Below, piece by piece: positions 37,703-46,581 of a stretch of DNA of 64,000 nt. The stretch comes from Arcobacter sp. GTDB lineage: Bacteria > Campylobacterota > Campylobacteria > Campylobacterales > Arcobacteraceae. The stretch is from positions 186,001 through 250,000 of the forward strand of contig JAIFNA010000009.1 in assembly GCA_020048055.1 (NCBI GenBank), written 5' to 3'. Below the pieces are notes generated by a model. That model searched no databases and had not been told where the DNA came from. It was given only the letters and a program-made list of their open reading frames with translations. The position numbers and the translations under genes were made by a program. The stretch's first letter is position 1. Each line of letters starts with the position of its first letter.

Positions 37703-38482
37703 GTGAAATTTGTATCGGCACTCACCCTCATCGATGGGGAAAATTCATTTCTTTTGGAAAAAAGAATAGCACTCTTAAAAGCAATAGAGGAAGCAGGAAG
37801 TATCAATAAAGCTGCATCATTGGTTCCTATGAGTTACAAAACTGCTTGGGATGCGATAGATACTATGAATAATCTTTGTCCATTTCCTGTTGTAAGTAAA
37901 GAGACTGGGGGGAAAAATGGTGGCGGGACACTTCTGACCTCATATGGGAAAAATTTAATTCAAACATATGAAGTGATACAAAAAGAGCATCAGAAATTTT
38001 TAGAAAATTTGTCTCAAATTACCGATTTTAATGACGGTAGTTTGAAATTATTCAGGAGGTTTGCAATGCAAATAAGTGCGAGAAATCAGCTTTTTGGGAA
38101 GATAGAATTAATTGAGTGCGGAAAAGTAAATGCAAGTATTTACCTAAAACTTAAAAGTGGCTACACAATGGTAAGTGTCATCACAAATGGAGCAGTGGAA
38201 AACCTAAACTTGAAAATTGGCGATGATGTGGTTGCTATATTCAAATCAAGTGCAGTACTCCTTACAACTGATATGAGTTTAAATATCAGTGCTAGAAATA
38301 AACTAGGTGGTGTGATAGAAACTATCAATTTTGGGGAAGTCAATAGTGAAGTAGTTGTGAATATTGGTGGGGATTTGATAGCTTCAGTGATAACCAAAAA
38401 TGCAACTGGAAATCTTGATTTGAAAATCGGTGACAGGGTAACTGCTATAATAAAATCAAGTGATGTGATGATTGGGAAATAA
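37703..38482 (+). CDS. modE: Molybdate-responsive regulator ModE
   Basis: A 259-residue regulator with an N-terminal LysR-like winged helix (LLKAIEEAGSINKAASLVPMSYKTAWDAIDTMN) and two C-terminal TOBE/Mop molybdate-binding domains (starting ISARNQLFGKIELIE and ISARNKLGGVIETIN), which is the full-length ModE architecture. The GTG start at 37703 is preceded by AAGGAG at five bases. It heads the molybdate uptake operon and is divergent from rrf2. Confidence 0.93.
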   Translation: MKFVSALTLIDGENSFLLEKRIALLKAIEEAGSINKAASLVPMSYKTAWDAIDTMNNLCPFPVVSKETGGKNGGGTLLTSYGKNLIQTYEVIQKEHQKFLENLSQITDFNDGSLKLFRRFAMQISARNQLFGKIELIECGKVNASIYLKLKSGYTMVSVITNGAVENLNLKIGDDVVAIFKSSAVLLTTDMSLNISARNKLGGVIETINFGEVNSEVVVNIGGDLIASVITKNATGNLDLKIGDRVTAIIKSSDVMIGK

Positions 38483-38521
38483 ATTGAGAATTAAAAGTTA
38501 AGAATTAAAAAAGGATAAAAA

Positions 38522-39265
38522 ATGAGAAAATTATTAAGTACAACACTTTTGGTGTTAGGTTTGATTGTGAATTTATGGGCAGAGAAGATAGATGTTTTTG
38601 TGGCAGCAAGTGCAAAATTAGCGATGAGTGAAGTAGCAAAAGAGTTTAAAAAAGCAAATCCAAATGATGAAGTAGTGCTCTCTTTTGGAGCAAGTGGAAA
38701 AGCATATGCACAGTTTTCAAATGGATTTAAATATGATATTTTTATGTCAGCTGATAGTACATATCCAGCTAAAATATTTAGTGATGGTGGAGCGATTAGT
38801 AAGCCTGAAATATATGCACTTGGTTTGGTTGCACTTTATAGTAACAACAAAGAACTTATCAAACTAGGAATGAATGCACTTAAAAGCGATAAAGTAAAGC
38901 ATATCTCAATAGCAAATCCAAAAGTTGCTCCTTATGGTGTTGCAGCAATGGAAATTTTAACAAACTATGGACTAAAAGATACAGTAGCTTCTAAAATAGT
39001 TATGGGTGATAATATAGCTCAAAGTGTACAATTTGTGGATTCAGGAGCTGCTGATATTGGACTCGTTGCTTATTCGCTTTTAAAAGAAACCGAGCCAAAA
39101 GGGGAATATTTAGTAATTGATAAATCAAAATATACTCCACTTGCACAGGCGTTTGTTTTAACGAAATATGCAAAAGATAAACCATCGGCTTCAAAATTTG
39201 CCTCTTTTATCGTTTCAAAACAAGCTAAAGCTATATTTAAAGAATATGGATTTGAGACAAAATGA
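38522..39265 (+). CDS. modA: Molybdate ABC transporter substrate-binding protein
   Basis: A 247-residue periplasmic protein with a Sec signal peptide (cleavage likely near 20, LIVNLWA-E). Mature-chain ModA motifs are FVAASAKLAMSEVAKEF, FSFGASGKAYAQ-like SFGASGKAYAQFSNG, and the C-terminal GAADIGLVAYSLL. It binds molybdate or tungstate and delivers it to ModB/ModC. It overlaps the next gene by four bases (ATGA). Confidence 0.94.
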   Translation: MRKLLSTTLLVLGLIVNLWAEKIDVFVAASAKLAMSEVAKEFKKANPNDEVVLSFGASGKAYAQFSNGFKYDIFMSADSTYPAKIFSDGGAISKPEIYALGLVALYSNNKELIKLGMNALKSDKVKHISIANPKVAPYGVAAMEILTNYGLKDTVASKIVMGDNIAQSVQFVDSGAADIGLVAYSLLKETEPKGEYLVIDKSKYTPLAQAFVLTKYAKDKPSASKFASFIVSKQAKAIFKEYGFETK

Positions 39266-39651
39266 ATCAACTTAGAGGAACTATCAAAAATATCAAAAGT
39301 ATTGATGGAATTACCCATATTTATGTAGAGGTTGGGGATAAAATCTTAAGTTCCCTTATTTTAAGTAGGGAAGCAGAGTATCAAAAAGAGGAGTCTGTAA
39401 ATCTCCTCTTCAAAGAAACTGAGGTGATGATAGCCTCAAAGGAGTCGGTTGTAAGTGCAAGAAACTCTTTTATCTCCCCTATCACCTTTATAAATATGGG
39501 AGAGATTTTGGCTGAAGTGCAGTTTAATTTTGATGGTATTCCAATAACTTCAATCGTAACAAAGGGTGCACTTGATGATTTAAAGTGTGAAGTTGGTAAA
39601 GAGTTTAGATGGTTTATAAAATCAAATGAAGTTGTGTTGCAAAAGATATAA
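39262..39651 (+). CDS. Two-domain TOBE (molbindin-like) molybdate-binding protein
   Basis: A 129-residue soluble protein consisting only of two TOBE/Mop-like domains: residues about 4-60 (LRGTIKNIKSIDGITHIYVEV) and about 66-128 (SARNSFISPITFINMGEILAEV, SIVTKGALDDLKCEVG). This resembles the ModE C-terminal half without the DNA-binding domain, so it may store molybdate or serve as a regulatory module. It lies between modA and modC, overlapping modA, which suggests a role in uptake or homeostasis. Confidence 0.8.
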   Translation: MNQLRGTIKNIKSIDGITHIYVEVGDKILSSLILSREAEYQKEESVNLLFKETEVMIASKESVVSARNSFISPITFINMGEILAEVQFNFDGIPITSIVTKGALDDLKCEVGKEFRWFIKSNEVVLQKI

Positions 39652-39655
39652 ATAA

Positions 39656-40528
39656 ATGATACAAATAAACATAAAAAAAACACTACATACAAGTGACGGA
39701 AAGATAGATTTGATAGTGGATAAAACTATAAAAAATGGCGATTTTTTAACCCTTTTTGGCAAAAGCGGAAGTGGGAAAACGACTCTGCTTCGTATATTAG
39801 CTGGACTAGAAACACCACAAAGTGGAAAAATTGTAGTTGATGATGAGGTTTGGTTTAATAGCAATAAAAACATAAATATTGCGCCACAAAAAAGAGGAAT
39901 TGGATTTGTATTTCAAGATTATGCCCTATTTCCAAATATGAGCGTTTGGCAAAATTTAGAATTTGCACTTGAAAATAAAATAGAAAAAGGGAGAATTGAT
40001 GAGATTTTAGAGGTTATGGAGCTAAAAAATCTTGCCAATATGAAACCAGAACAATTAAGTGGTGGACAAAAGCAAAGAGTTGCTGTTAGTAGAGCATTGA
40101 TGAAGAAGCCAAAAATTCTTCTTCTTGATGAGCCACTTTCTGCGCTTGATAAAGAGATGAGGATTAAACTTCAAGATGAACTTTTACTTATCCATAAAAA
40201 GTTTCAACTTACCTCTATTTTAGTAAGCCACGACATTAGTGAGGTTTTCAAGCTTTCAAACAGAGTTTTTAAAATTTCACAAGGGGAAATATTTGAAGAT
40301 GGCACACCAAATAAAGTATTTGCAAATCTAAATCTAAGTGGTAAATTTAAAGTAGTTGGTGAGATTGTCTCTATAAATAAAGCTGATATATTATTTGTTG
40401 TAAATATTTTAGTAAATAATGAAATTGTAAAAATAACCGCTTTAAAAAGTGAGATTGAAAATCTAAAAATAGGCGATAGCGTACTTGTGTCAAGTAAAGC
40501 TTTTAATCCACTTTTAACAAAAATATAG
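39656..40528 (+). CDS. modC: Molybdate ABC transporter ATP-binding protein
   Basis: A 290-residue ATPase with Walker A GKSGSGKTT, Q-loop FQDYALFPNM, signature LSGGQKQRVAVSRAL, Walker B ILLLDEPLSALD and switch His in VSHDISE. The C-terminal 70 residues (VVGEIVSINKADILFVV) form a short TOBE-like domain. It energises molybdate import with ModB. It starts 4 bases after the molbindin-like gene and ends 8 bases before modB. Confidence 0.93.
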   Translation: MIQINIKKTLHTSDGKIDLIVDKTIKNGDFLTLFGKSGSGKTTLLRILAGLETPQSGKIVVDDEVWFNSNKNINIAPQKRGIGFVFQDYALFPNMSVWQNLEFALENKIEKGRIDEILEVMELKNLANMKPEQLSGGQKQRVAVSRALMKKPKILLLDEPLSALDKEMRIKLQDELLLIHKKFQLTSILVSHDISEVFKLSNRVFKISQGEIFEDGTPNKVFANLNLSGKFKVVGEIVSINKADILFVVNILVNNEIVKITALKSEIENLKIGDSVLVSSKAFNPLLTKI

Positions 40529-40536
40529 GAATTTTG

Positions 40537-41217
40537 ATGGAAGAAACATTTTTTCAAACAATGGGTTTAACTTTTAAATTAGCTGGTATTACTACTCTAA
40601 TTCTTCTACCAATTGGTATAGCTTTGGGGTATTATCTATCACAAACAACTTCAAAATTAAAGCCAATAATTGAAGCTTTGGTTTCTATGCCTTTGGTTTT
40701 ACCACCTTCTGTTTTAGGGTTTTATTTACTTTTGGCATTTAGTCCTAAAAATATTTTTGGAGAATGGTTGGAAAGCACTTTTGATGTACGACTAGTTTTT
40801 AGTTTTGAAGGGCTTATTATTGCTTCAGTTATTTTTAGTTTGCCATTTATGGTACATCCAATTCAAAGTGGTTTTAATGGACTTAGTAAATCTTTAAAGG
40901 AAGCCTCTTATACTTTAGGAAAAAGCAAACTTCAAACAATCTGGTATGTGTTGCTACCAAATATCAAATCATCCATCCTAACCGCTTCTGTTATAACATT
41001 TGCCCACACTATTGGGGAGTTTGGTGTAGTTTTGATGATAGGGGGAAATATCGCTGGGGAGACAAAAGTCGCAAGTATTGCAATATACGATGAAGTGGAA
41101 TCTTTAAATTATTCACTTGCAAATCAGTATGCTTTTACACTTTTTATCATCTCATTTGCTATTTTGCTTTTTGTTTATGTTGTCAATAAAAAGATGGTTA
41201 GTAGTGAGCTTAGATGA
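40537..41217 (+). CDS. modB: Molybdate ABC transporter permease
   Basis: A 226-residue permease with five to six predicted helices and the EAA loop KEASYTLGKSKLQTIWYVLL that contacts ModC. N-terminal helix: FKLAGITTLILLPIGIALG. The ATG at 40537 with AGGA seven bases upstream is chosen over the preceding TTG. It is the last gene of the modE-modA-molbindin-modC-modB operon. Confidence 0.93.
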   Translation: MEETFFQTMGLTFKLAGITTLILLPIGIALGYYLSQTTSKLKPIIEALVSMPLVLPPSVLGFYLLLAFSPKNIFGEWLESTFDVRLVFSFEGLIIASVIFSLPFMVHPIQSGFNGLSKSLKEASYTLGKSKLQTIWYVLLPNIKSSILTASVITFAHTIGEFGVVLMIGGNIAGETKVASIAIYDEVESLNYSLANQYAFTLFIISFAILLFVYVVNKKMVSSELR

Positions 41218-41262
41218 TATTTGTTAACTATGTCCAAAAATCTATTTTTTAAAATTCTGTGA

Positions 41263-41268
41263 TACAAT
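41263..41268 (+). promoter_or_regulatory. Candidate toxin-antitoxin -10 box (TACAAT)
   Basis: TGTGA-TACAAT lies 25 bases before the antitoxin ATG. A loose dyad (TGA....TCA) spans the box and could bind the ribbon-helix-helix antitoxin for autoregulation, but its symmetry is poor. Confidence 0.4.
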
Positions 41269-41293
41269 ATGTCATACAAAATAGGAGGCAAAT

Positions 41294-41551
41294 ATGGTTT
41301 CAGTACGACTAGATAATACACTTGAAAATCAGTTAAATTTCATCTCAACACAATCAAACAAACAAAAAAGCCAAATTATAAAAGAAGCTCTTACTTACTA
41401 TTTTGATATGTTAAAACAACAATCAAAAGAGAAAACATCCTATGAGCTTGGAGTTGATTTGTTTGGAAAATATGAAAGCTTAGATGGTTCACTTTCAACT
41501 ACTTACAAACAAAAAATAAAAGAGAAACTTCATGAAAAATACACTCATTGA
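41294..41551 (+). CDS. Ribbon-helix-helix antitoxin (VapB-like)
   Basis: An 85-residue protein. Residues 1-45 match a CopG/Arc-type ribbon-helix-helix DNA-binding domain (VSVRLDNTLENQLNFIS, then KSQIIKEALTYYFDML). The remaining polar tail (about 50-85) is expected to wrap the toxin. AGGAGG gives a strong ribosome binding site. It overlaps the PIN gene by 20 bases, the usual toxin-antitoxin arrangement. Confidence 0.85.
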   Translation: MVSVRLDNTLENQLNFISTQSNKQKSQIIKEALTYYFDMLKQQSKEKTSYELGVDLFGKYESLDGSLSTTYKQKIKEKLHEKYTH

Positions 41552-41942
41552 TAGTGGTGTAATCATCGCACTTTTTGATAGAAGTGATAAGTTTCATCAA
41601 AAATCTTTAGAATTTTTAAAAAATTTCAAAGGTGAACTTATCACCTCTTGGGCAGTTCTTACTGAAGTTTCCCATATGCTCGATTTTAATCTACAAGTAC
41701 AAATTGATTTTTTAAAATGGGTAGAAATCGGGGGAGTAAAAGTGTATGAAATATCTCAAAATGAGATAGCAAATATAAGAGTGATGATTGAAAAATATCT
41801 TGATATTCCTATGGATTTGGTAGATGCCTCACTGATGTATATCGCAAATAAAGAGGGGATAAAAAATATTGTAAGTATCAATAGTGACTTTGATATTTAT
41901 ATGACTATCAAAAAACAAAGTTTGAAGAATCTACTAAAATAA
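41532..41942 (+). CDS. PIN-domain ribonuclease toxin (VapC-like)
   Basis: A 136-residue PIN-fold protein. The acidic catalytic set is visible: D in LIDSGVIIALFD, E in VLTEVSHML, D in MDLVDASLMY, and D in SINSDFDIY. VapC toxins cleave initiator tRNA or rRNA; the target here is unknown. The catalytic residues look intact, so it is probably functional. After its TAA the same frame stays open for another 20 codons (41943-42005) without a similar domain. Confidence 0.85.
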   Translation: MKNTLIDSGVIIALFDRSDKFHQKSLEFLKNFKGELITSWAVLTEVSHMLDFNLQVQIDFLKWVEIGGVKVYEISQNEIANIRVMIEKYLDIPMDLVDASLMYIANKEGIKNIVSINSDFDIYMTIKKQSLKNLLK

Positions 41943-42052
41943 TACAAAAAAATAAAAACAGGATTACTTGGCATTAAAGAGGCACAAGAAATAGCATCAA
42001 TATAAAGATAAAAAAATCAAACAATAGTTACTTTTTACCTACTTATTTCCGA

Positions 42053-42058
42053 TACAAT
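42053..42058 (+). promoter_or_regulatory. Candidate -10 box (TACAAT) for the YwqK-repeat gene
   Basis: The context CCGA-TACAAT lies about 28 bases before the GTG start, with AAGGAG in between. The stretch 41943-42052 otherwise contains only the short in-frame extension after the toxin stop. Confidence 0.4.
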
Positions 42059-42085
42059 TTTAAAAAAAATAAATAAGGAGTTTTT

Positions 42086-42952
42086 GTGAAAAAGATTATT
42101 TTAGGAGTGTTGTTTGCTTTTGCTTTTGCAAATGCAACACCAAATAATATTTATGAAGTTGGACAGTATGATGTTAGAGATGATGTGCTTTACACAATCG
42201 ATACAAATCAAACATTAACAGGTTTAGTGAAGCTTTATTTCCCTTCTGGTGCTTTACAATTTGAGGAGCTTTACATAGATGGAAAAGCAAATGGTGTGGC
42301 AAAAGAGTATAGAGAAAGTGGTTCTGTGATTTATGAAAGATTTTTTGTTGACAATCTTCAAAACGGGATAACAAAAGAGTACTATGAAGGTGGTTCACTT
42401 AAAGGTGAATGGAATTTTGTCAAAGGGAAACTTCAAGGGATAAGTAAAGATTATTTTGAACTTGGAAGTTTAAAAAATGAGTGGAACTACTTAAATAGTG
42501 AACTAAATGGAATATCAAATGGTTATGATGAAGCTGGTGCATTAGTTTTTGTTTCAACTTACAAAAACAATAAACTAGAAGGGATTTCAAAAGAATTTTT
42601 TGATACAGGAGAGCTCAAAACTGAGTGGATTTACAAAGATGATAAACTAAGTGGTGTCTCAAAAGAGTATTATCAAAGTGGAGCTTTAAGTGCTGAATGG
42701 ACTTACAAGGATGATATTTTAAATGGTATCTCAAAAGGCTATTACGAAAACGGAGCTACTTTGTTTGAGTATATAAACAAAAACGGAAAACCTTTTGGTA
42801 CATACAAAGGATACTTTGATTCTGGCGTTTTAAAAGATGAGATTTTATTTAAAGATGGAAAAGCAGTATCTGGAACTGTTTATAAAGAAAATGGGAAAAA
42901 ATTAAGAAATGCAACAAATGCAGATTTTACACGATATGGATTTGAATACTAA
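42086..42952 (+). CDS. Exported YwqK/MORN-like repeat protein
   Basis: A 288-residue protein with a signal peptide (about 1-18, ending FAFANA). From about 45 to 270 it is a run of 23-24-residue repeats of the form G-x-SKEYYxxGxLxxEWxYKxxxLxG (for example GVSKEYYQSGALSAEWTYK), the MORN-variant repeats seen in YwqK-family proteins. That family name refers to a Bacillus antitoxin, but an exported repeat protein need not be one. Such beta-hairpin arrays are usually scaffolds or surface-binding modules. The GTG start has AAGGAG upstream. Function unknown. Confidence 0.75.
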   Translation: MKKIILGVLFAFAFANATPNNIYEVGQYDVRDDVLYTIDTNQTLTGLVKLYFPSGALQFEELYIDGKANGVAKEYRESGSVIYERFFVDNLQNGITKEYYEGGSLKGEWNFVKGKLQGISKDYFELGSLKNEWNYLNSELNGISNGYDEAGALVFVSTYKNNKLEGISKEFFDTGELKTEWIYKDDKLSGVSKEYYQSGALSAEWTYKDDILNGISKGYYENGATLFEYINKNGKPFGTYKGYFDSGVLKDEILFKDGKAVSGTVYKENGKKLRNATNADFTRYGFEY

Positions 42953-43038
42953 AATCCATATCCATATATCAAATTAATTATTTTGTATCTAGTGTATGAC
43001 TTCTCCAAAAAGAGCCTTTAATTGGAATACAAGATAAG

Positions 43039-43437
43039 CTATATCGTCTCTTCGCTAAAATTAGCAAAAGCACTTTCAATACTTGGGAGTGTTTTGTACC
43101 CAGTTCTTGTGTGACTTACATTTTTTGTTTTAAGGTCACATATTGCAATTTTAAAACTAGCGCCCATAAATGGCTCGACCACACAAATGATTTTATCTCC
43201 AATTTGTCTTGTTGCATGGATAATCCCTTGTAGTCCACTAAAAAAATATTTTGGATAACTAAGCGGTGTTATCTCCACAACTACAACACCCTCGCTATTT
43301 TCTAAAGTTTGAAGTATATCCATAGCATCTTCATGGCTTTCGAATTGGATACACCAGTCATCAAATTTTTTATTGAAGTGTTGCAAATCCTCATCTAAAA
43401 ATCCACCAGCTAATGATTGTAAAGCAAATATTGGCAC
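43039..43437 (-). CDS. Hypothetical protein, 132 residues
   Basis: Not recognised. It starts at GTG (MPIFALQSLAGG) with no clear ribosome binding site; no better start is visible. The composition is soluble alpha/beta with two Cys and no export signal. It lies alone between two plus-strand genes. Confidence 0.55.
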   Translation of the reverse strand: MPIFALQSLAGGFLDEDLQHFNKKFDDWCIQFESHEDAMDILQTLENSEGVVVVEITPLSYPKYFFSGLQGIIHATRQIGDKIICVVEPFMGASFKIAICDLKTKNVSHTRTGYKTLPSIESAFANFSEETI

Positions 43438-43580
43438 ACGAAAAACCTTAAATTGATATATTTGCTATTCTAAACTAAAACTACAAAAAACTGGCTTTTT
43501 GTCATTATTTTTCTCTTTGTTTATATTCCAAAATAGCAATATTTAAGGCTTGTAATAAACTTTATGCTAACATTTCGCCA

Positions 43581-43952
43581 ATGAGAGAAACAACACCACC
43601 AAATGAAAAAACACTACGATTAAGATACATAAGGGTCTTAGAAAAATTTCTTACAAGAACTGTATCGCTCCTAAAAAATGAAGATTTTAATCCACAAATT
43701 TTTAAAAAAAATGTAGATAAATACTATCAAGAGATATTAAAAGTAAAAGCAGTAAGACTAGACAGTGAATATTTAGCAATGCTTCAAGATTTCGTAAATA
43801 GCACACTAGCTAAAACTAACTCATTTGAAGATGATTTTAGTGAACAAAGAAATGCACTTCTAAAAGAGATAAATCTTCTTGCTAAAGAGAAAAATAAATC
43901 AAATTACAAAAAAGATAAACACAAAGATAGAGAATTTTATGACGGATATTGA
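43581..43952 (+). CDS. Hypothetical protein upstream of recD2
   Basis: A 123-residue, highly charged, mostly helical protein (LRLRYIRVLEKFLTRTV, FKKNVDKYYQEILKVK) with a Lys-rich C-terminus. No domain is recognised. The last 14 bases overlap the recD2 start, suggesting translational coupling and perhaps a DNA-repair connection, but this is inferred from position only. Confidence 0.6.
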   Translation: MRETTPPNEKTLRLRYIRVLEKFLTRTVSLLKNEDFNPQIFKKNVDKYYQEILKVKAVRLDSEYLAMLQDFVNSTLAKTNSFEDDFSEQRNALLKEINLLAKEKNKSNYKKDKHKDREFYDGY

Positions 43953-46233
43953 GCATATCAATATAAGTGGAACACTAAAAAAGGTCCTCTATCACAACAG
44001 TGAAAACAACTACTACATAGCCGTTTTGGAAAATAATCAAAAAATTTGTGGTCAATACTTTGATACTGACCTTAAAAAACTAGAAGGGGAAGATTTAATC
44101 CTAAGTGGAAACTGGGAAACACACAATAAATACGGTGTGCAATTTGCTTTTATCTCACTTGAGATTAAACAAAATGAGGTTTTTTTCTTCCTTACAAAAA
44201 TAGTAAAAGGTTTTACAAAAAAATTAGCAACAGAGATAACAAAAAAATATTCCCAAGATGAACTTTATGAAATACTTGACAACCGCCCATCTGTTTTGCT
44301 TGAATTTAAAGGAGTAAAAGAGAAAAAACTCACTCAAATAGTTACAAGCTGGAACCAATTTAAGCACCTAAGGGAACTAGCTTCATTTTTGGGTGAATAT
44401 GGTGTTACGAAAAATCTTATAAATAAAATATTTCAAGAGCTCGGGCATCTTGAAAATCTAATAGAAAAAATAAAAACAAATCCATATTCACTTATTGCTA
44501 TAAAAGGTATTGGCTTTAAAAAAGCAGATGAGATTGCTTTAGCTTTTGGTATTGATATGAGGAGTAATTTTAGGATTAAGGCTTGTTTGGACTATGCTTT
44601 GCGTGAATATTGTGAAGCAAATGGAAATAGCTCAATCTCAAAAGCCACCCTATTTTCAGCACTTGATAGCAGTTTAAACTTTGTAGATGAAGATTTACTT
44701 TATGAAAATGTGATTATTGAGATGATTGGGGAAAAAAGTTTAGTTGAGACGACAAAAGATAGATATACAACAAATATGCTCTATTTTTGTGAAAAAAGTA
44801 TTTTAGAGTTTTTCCAAAAAAGAAAAAATCGCCAAATGCCAAATAAAATAGTCAAAGATTTTGATACATATTTGGCTAAAAAAGAGGAAAATATAGGCTT
44901 TAAATTAAGCGAGGAGCAACAAAAAGCGGTACGACTTATAAATGAAGGTGAAACTACAATCTTACTCATTGGTTATGCTGGGACTGGAAAATCAACCTCA
45001 AGTCGTGCTATTTTGGAACTTTTAGAGGAAGTTGTAAATTATAAAGAGATTCATTGTATGGCACTTAGTGGGATAGCATCTCAAAGAATAAGTGAAACAA
45101 CAGGATATAGCTCAAGCACTATACAGTCAATGCTTATGGCTCATAAAGAGAAAGATTATTTTCCATACAAAGTTCTTTTGCTTGATGAAGCAAGTATGGT
45201 AAATAGTATCACTTTTTATCAAATCATCTCAAAAATAAGCGACGATACAGTTTTTATAATCGTTGGTGACGATGGACAACTTCCCGCTATTGGAGCTGGT
45301 GACATTTTAGCAGATGCTATAAAATTCAATCTTGCCCCGTTATCAAAACTAACAAAAATTTATAGACAAAATGAACTTCAAGCGATCGCAGTAATCGCAA
45401 ATGACATAAGAGAGGGAAATATACCATCATACAAAAGTGAATTTGCCGATTTTAAATTTGTAGATAACTCGATTGAAAATTATTATGCTTTAAAAAATTC
45501 GATTTCAAATTATGAGATGAATGGAGTTAGAAATGAAAATAATTACAAAATTTTAAACTCTATCTTAAACATCTCAGCCACATATATTTGGCATATCGAA
45601 CAACACATAAAAGATAAAAAAATCTCAAAAGCACTCACAACTTTTCAAGTTATCACCCCTATGAAAAATGGAATTTTAGGGGTGGAAAACTTAAATATCA
45701 ATCTTCAAAAACTACTAAACAACAACAATTCAAAAGGTTTTCAAAGTAGAACTTATCAGTACAAACTCAAAGATAAAGTGATTCATACAAAAAATGAAAA
45801 TATGAAATCACTTAGTATGACTGATTATAAAAATGGAAGCAGTGAATTTGTTGAAAAACGGATTTTCAATGGGATGCTTGGTATGATAATAAAGCTTGAT
45901 TTTGACAATGAACAATGTGTTGTTTTGTACCCAAATGATGATAGTGTTGTGTTTTATAATTTCGCTCAAATTGAGCCACTTTTGTCACTGGCTTATTGCC
46001 TCACTATCCATAAAACTCAAGGGATGGAGTATGAAACAGCTCTTATTCCTATGACTTTTACACATTTTATAATGCACAATACAAAGCTACTTTATACAGC
46101 CATCACACGAGCTAAAAATATGTGCTACATAGTTGGGGAAAAAGAAGCTTTTGAGAGTGCTTGCAAAAAACTAGAAATCACCCAAAGAGAGACTGTTATA
46201 AATGATATTTTGGGTGATGGTGGCTTGTCTTAA
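43939..46233 (+). CDS. recD2: RecD2-type superfamily 1B DNA helicase
   Basis: A 764-residue 5'-3' helicase of the RecD2 group, which acts without RecB/RecC in repair and replication-fork processing. The N-terminal OB-like domain (GTLKKVLYHNSENNYYIAVL) is followed by a helix-hairpin-helix (NPYSLIAIKGIGFKKADEIA), then Walker A GYAGTGKST, Walker B LLLDEASMV, VGDDGQLPAIGAG, and motif VI TAITRAKN near the C-terminus. The start at 43939 (MTDIEHINI) is chosen; a longer frame begins 20 codons upstream inside the previous gene. Confidence 0.88.
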   Translation: MTDIEHINISGTLKKVLYHNSENNYYIAVLENNQKICGQYFDTDLKKLEGEDLILSGNWETHNKYGVQFAFISLEIKQNEVFFFLTKIVKGFTKKLATEITKKYSQDELYEILDNRPSVLLEFKGVKEKKLTQIVTSWNQFKHLRELASFLGEYGVTKNLINKIFQELGHLENLIEKIKTNPYSLIAIKGIGFKKADEIALAFGIDMRSNFRIKACLDYALREYCEANGNSSISKATLFSALDSSLNFVDEDLLYENVIIEMIGEKSLVETTKDRYTTNMLYFCEKSILEFFQKRKNRQMPNKIVKDFDTYLAKKEENIGFKLSEEQQKAVRLINEGETTILLIGYAGTGKSTSSRAILELLEEVVNYKEIHCMALSGIASQRISETTGYSSSTIQSMLMAHKEKDYFPYKVLLLDEASMVNSITFYQIISKISDDTVFIIVGDDGQLPAIGAGDILADAIKFNLAPLSKLTKIYRQNELQAIAVIANDIREGNIPSYKSEFADFKFVDNSIENYYALKNSISNYEMNGVRNENNYKILNSILNISATYIWHIEQHIKDKKISKALTTFQVITPMKNGILGVENLNINLQKLLNNNNSKGFQSRTYQYKLKDKVIHTKNENMKSLSMTDYKNGSSEFVEKRIFNGMLGMIIKLDFDNEQCVVLYPNDDSVVFYNFAQIEPLLSLAYCLTIHKTQGMEYETALIPMTFTHFIMHNTKLLYTAITRAKNMCYIVGEKEAFESACKKLEITQRETVINDILGDGGLS

Positions 46234-46405
46234 AAGAAAGAGTTAAATCAGTTCCATCGTAGTTTGCTATAAAGTTTATGGCATCATCTGAAGTTAGGGA
46301 TTGTAGTTGTTGTGTTACTTGATGGTTGACTCTACTTGCATCTAAGAAATCTGTACCACTTCCACTGTATGTATAATCTGCACCTTGTCCAGTGTTATTT
46401 AATTG
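46196..46405 (-). pseudogene. Gene fragment, C-terminal piece of an unidentified protein
   Basis: A minus-strand frame without a start codon encodes about 69 residues with normal coding character (DYTYSGSGTDFLDASRVNH, TSDDAINFIANYDGTDL). It opens just after a TGA at 46406-46408 and runs into the antisense 3' end of recD2. The Gly/Asp/Asn-rich text resembles the C-terminus of a large repeat-type surface or secreted protein, but no family is identified. It abuts an unrelated plus-strand fragment, indicating a rearrangement junction. Confidence 0.5.
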
Positions 46406-46511
46406 TCAAAAAAATATCGATGACAAATTTACACTTTTTGAAAGTAAACAACTTAAATATGATGAGTTGAGTGATATGTTTGAGAAAAAACTAGAAGATT
46501 TAGCGATTTAA
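46404..46511 (+). pseudogene. Gene fragment, C-terminal 35 residues of an unidentified protein
   Basis: The plus-strand frame reads CQKNIDDKFTLFESK, then LKYDELSDMFEKKLEDLAI, then TAA, a sequence with strong coding character but no N-terminal part, start or ribosome binding site. It meets the opposite-strand fragment within a few bases at about 46404. A short AGAGGT/ACCTCT dyad at 46516-46534 follows the stop. From 46512 to 46581 nothing else is seen. Confidence 0.45.
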
Positions 46512-46581
46512 AGAAAGAGGTATCCAAAACCTCTCTATCTAATTCTGACACAATAGAGTAGCAATAGAAAAATGAGAGATG

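Noticed and set aside
42200-42900. Regular repeats in the YwqK-like gene as a CRISPR or tandem DNA repeat
   Set aside because: The periodicity is 69-72 bases, in frame, with conserved protein motif but divergent DNA and no unique spacers; it is a protein repeat.
46516-46534. AGAGGT/ACCTCT dyad as a terminator
   Set aside because: Only six base pairs and no T run follows; it could be a remnant but cannot be supported.
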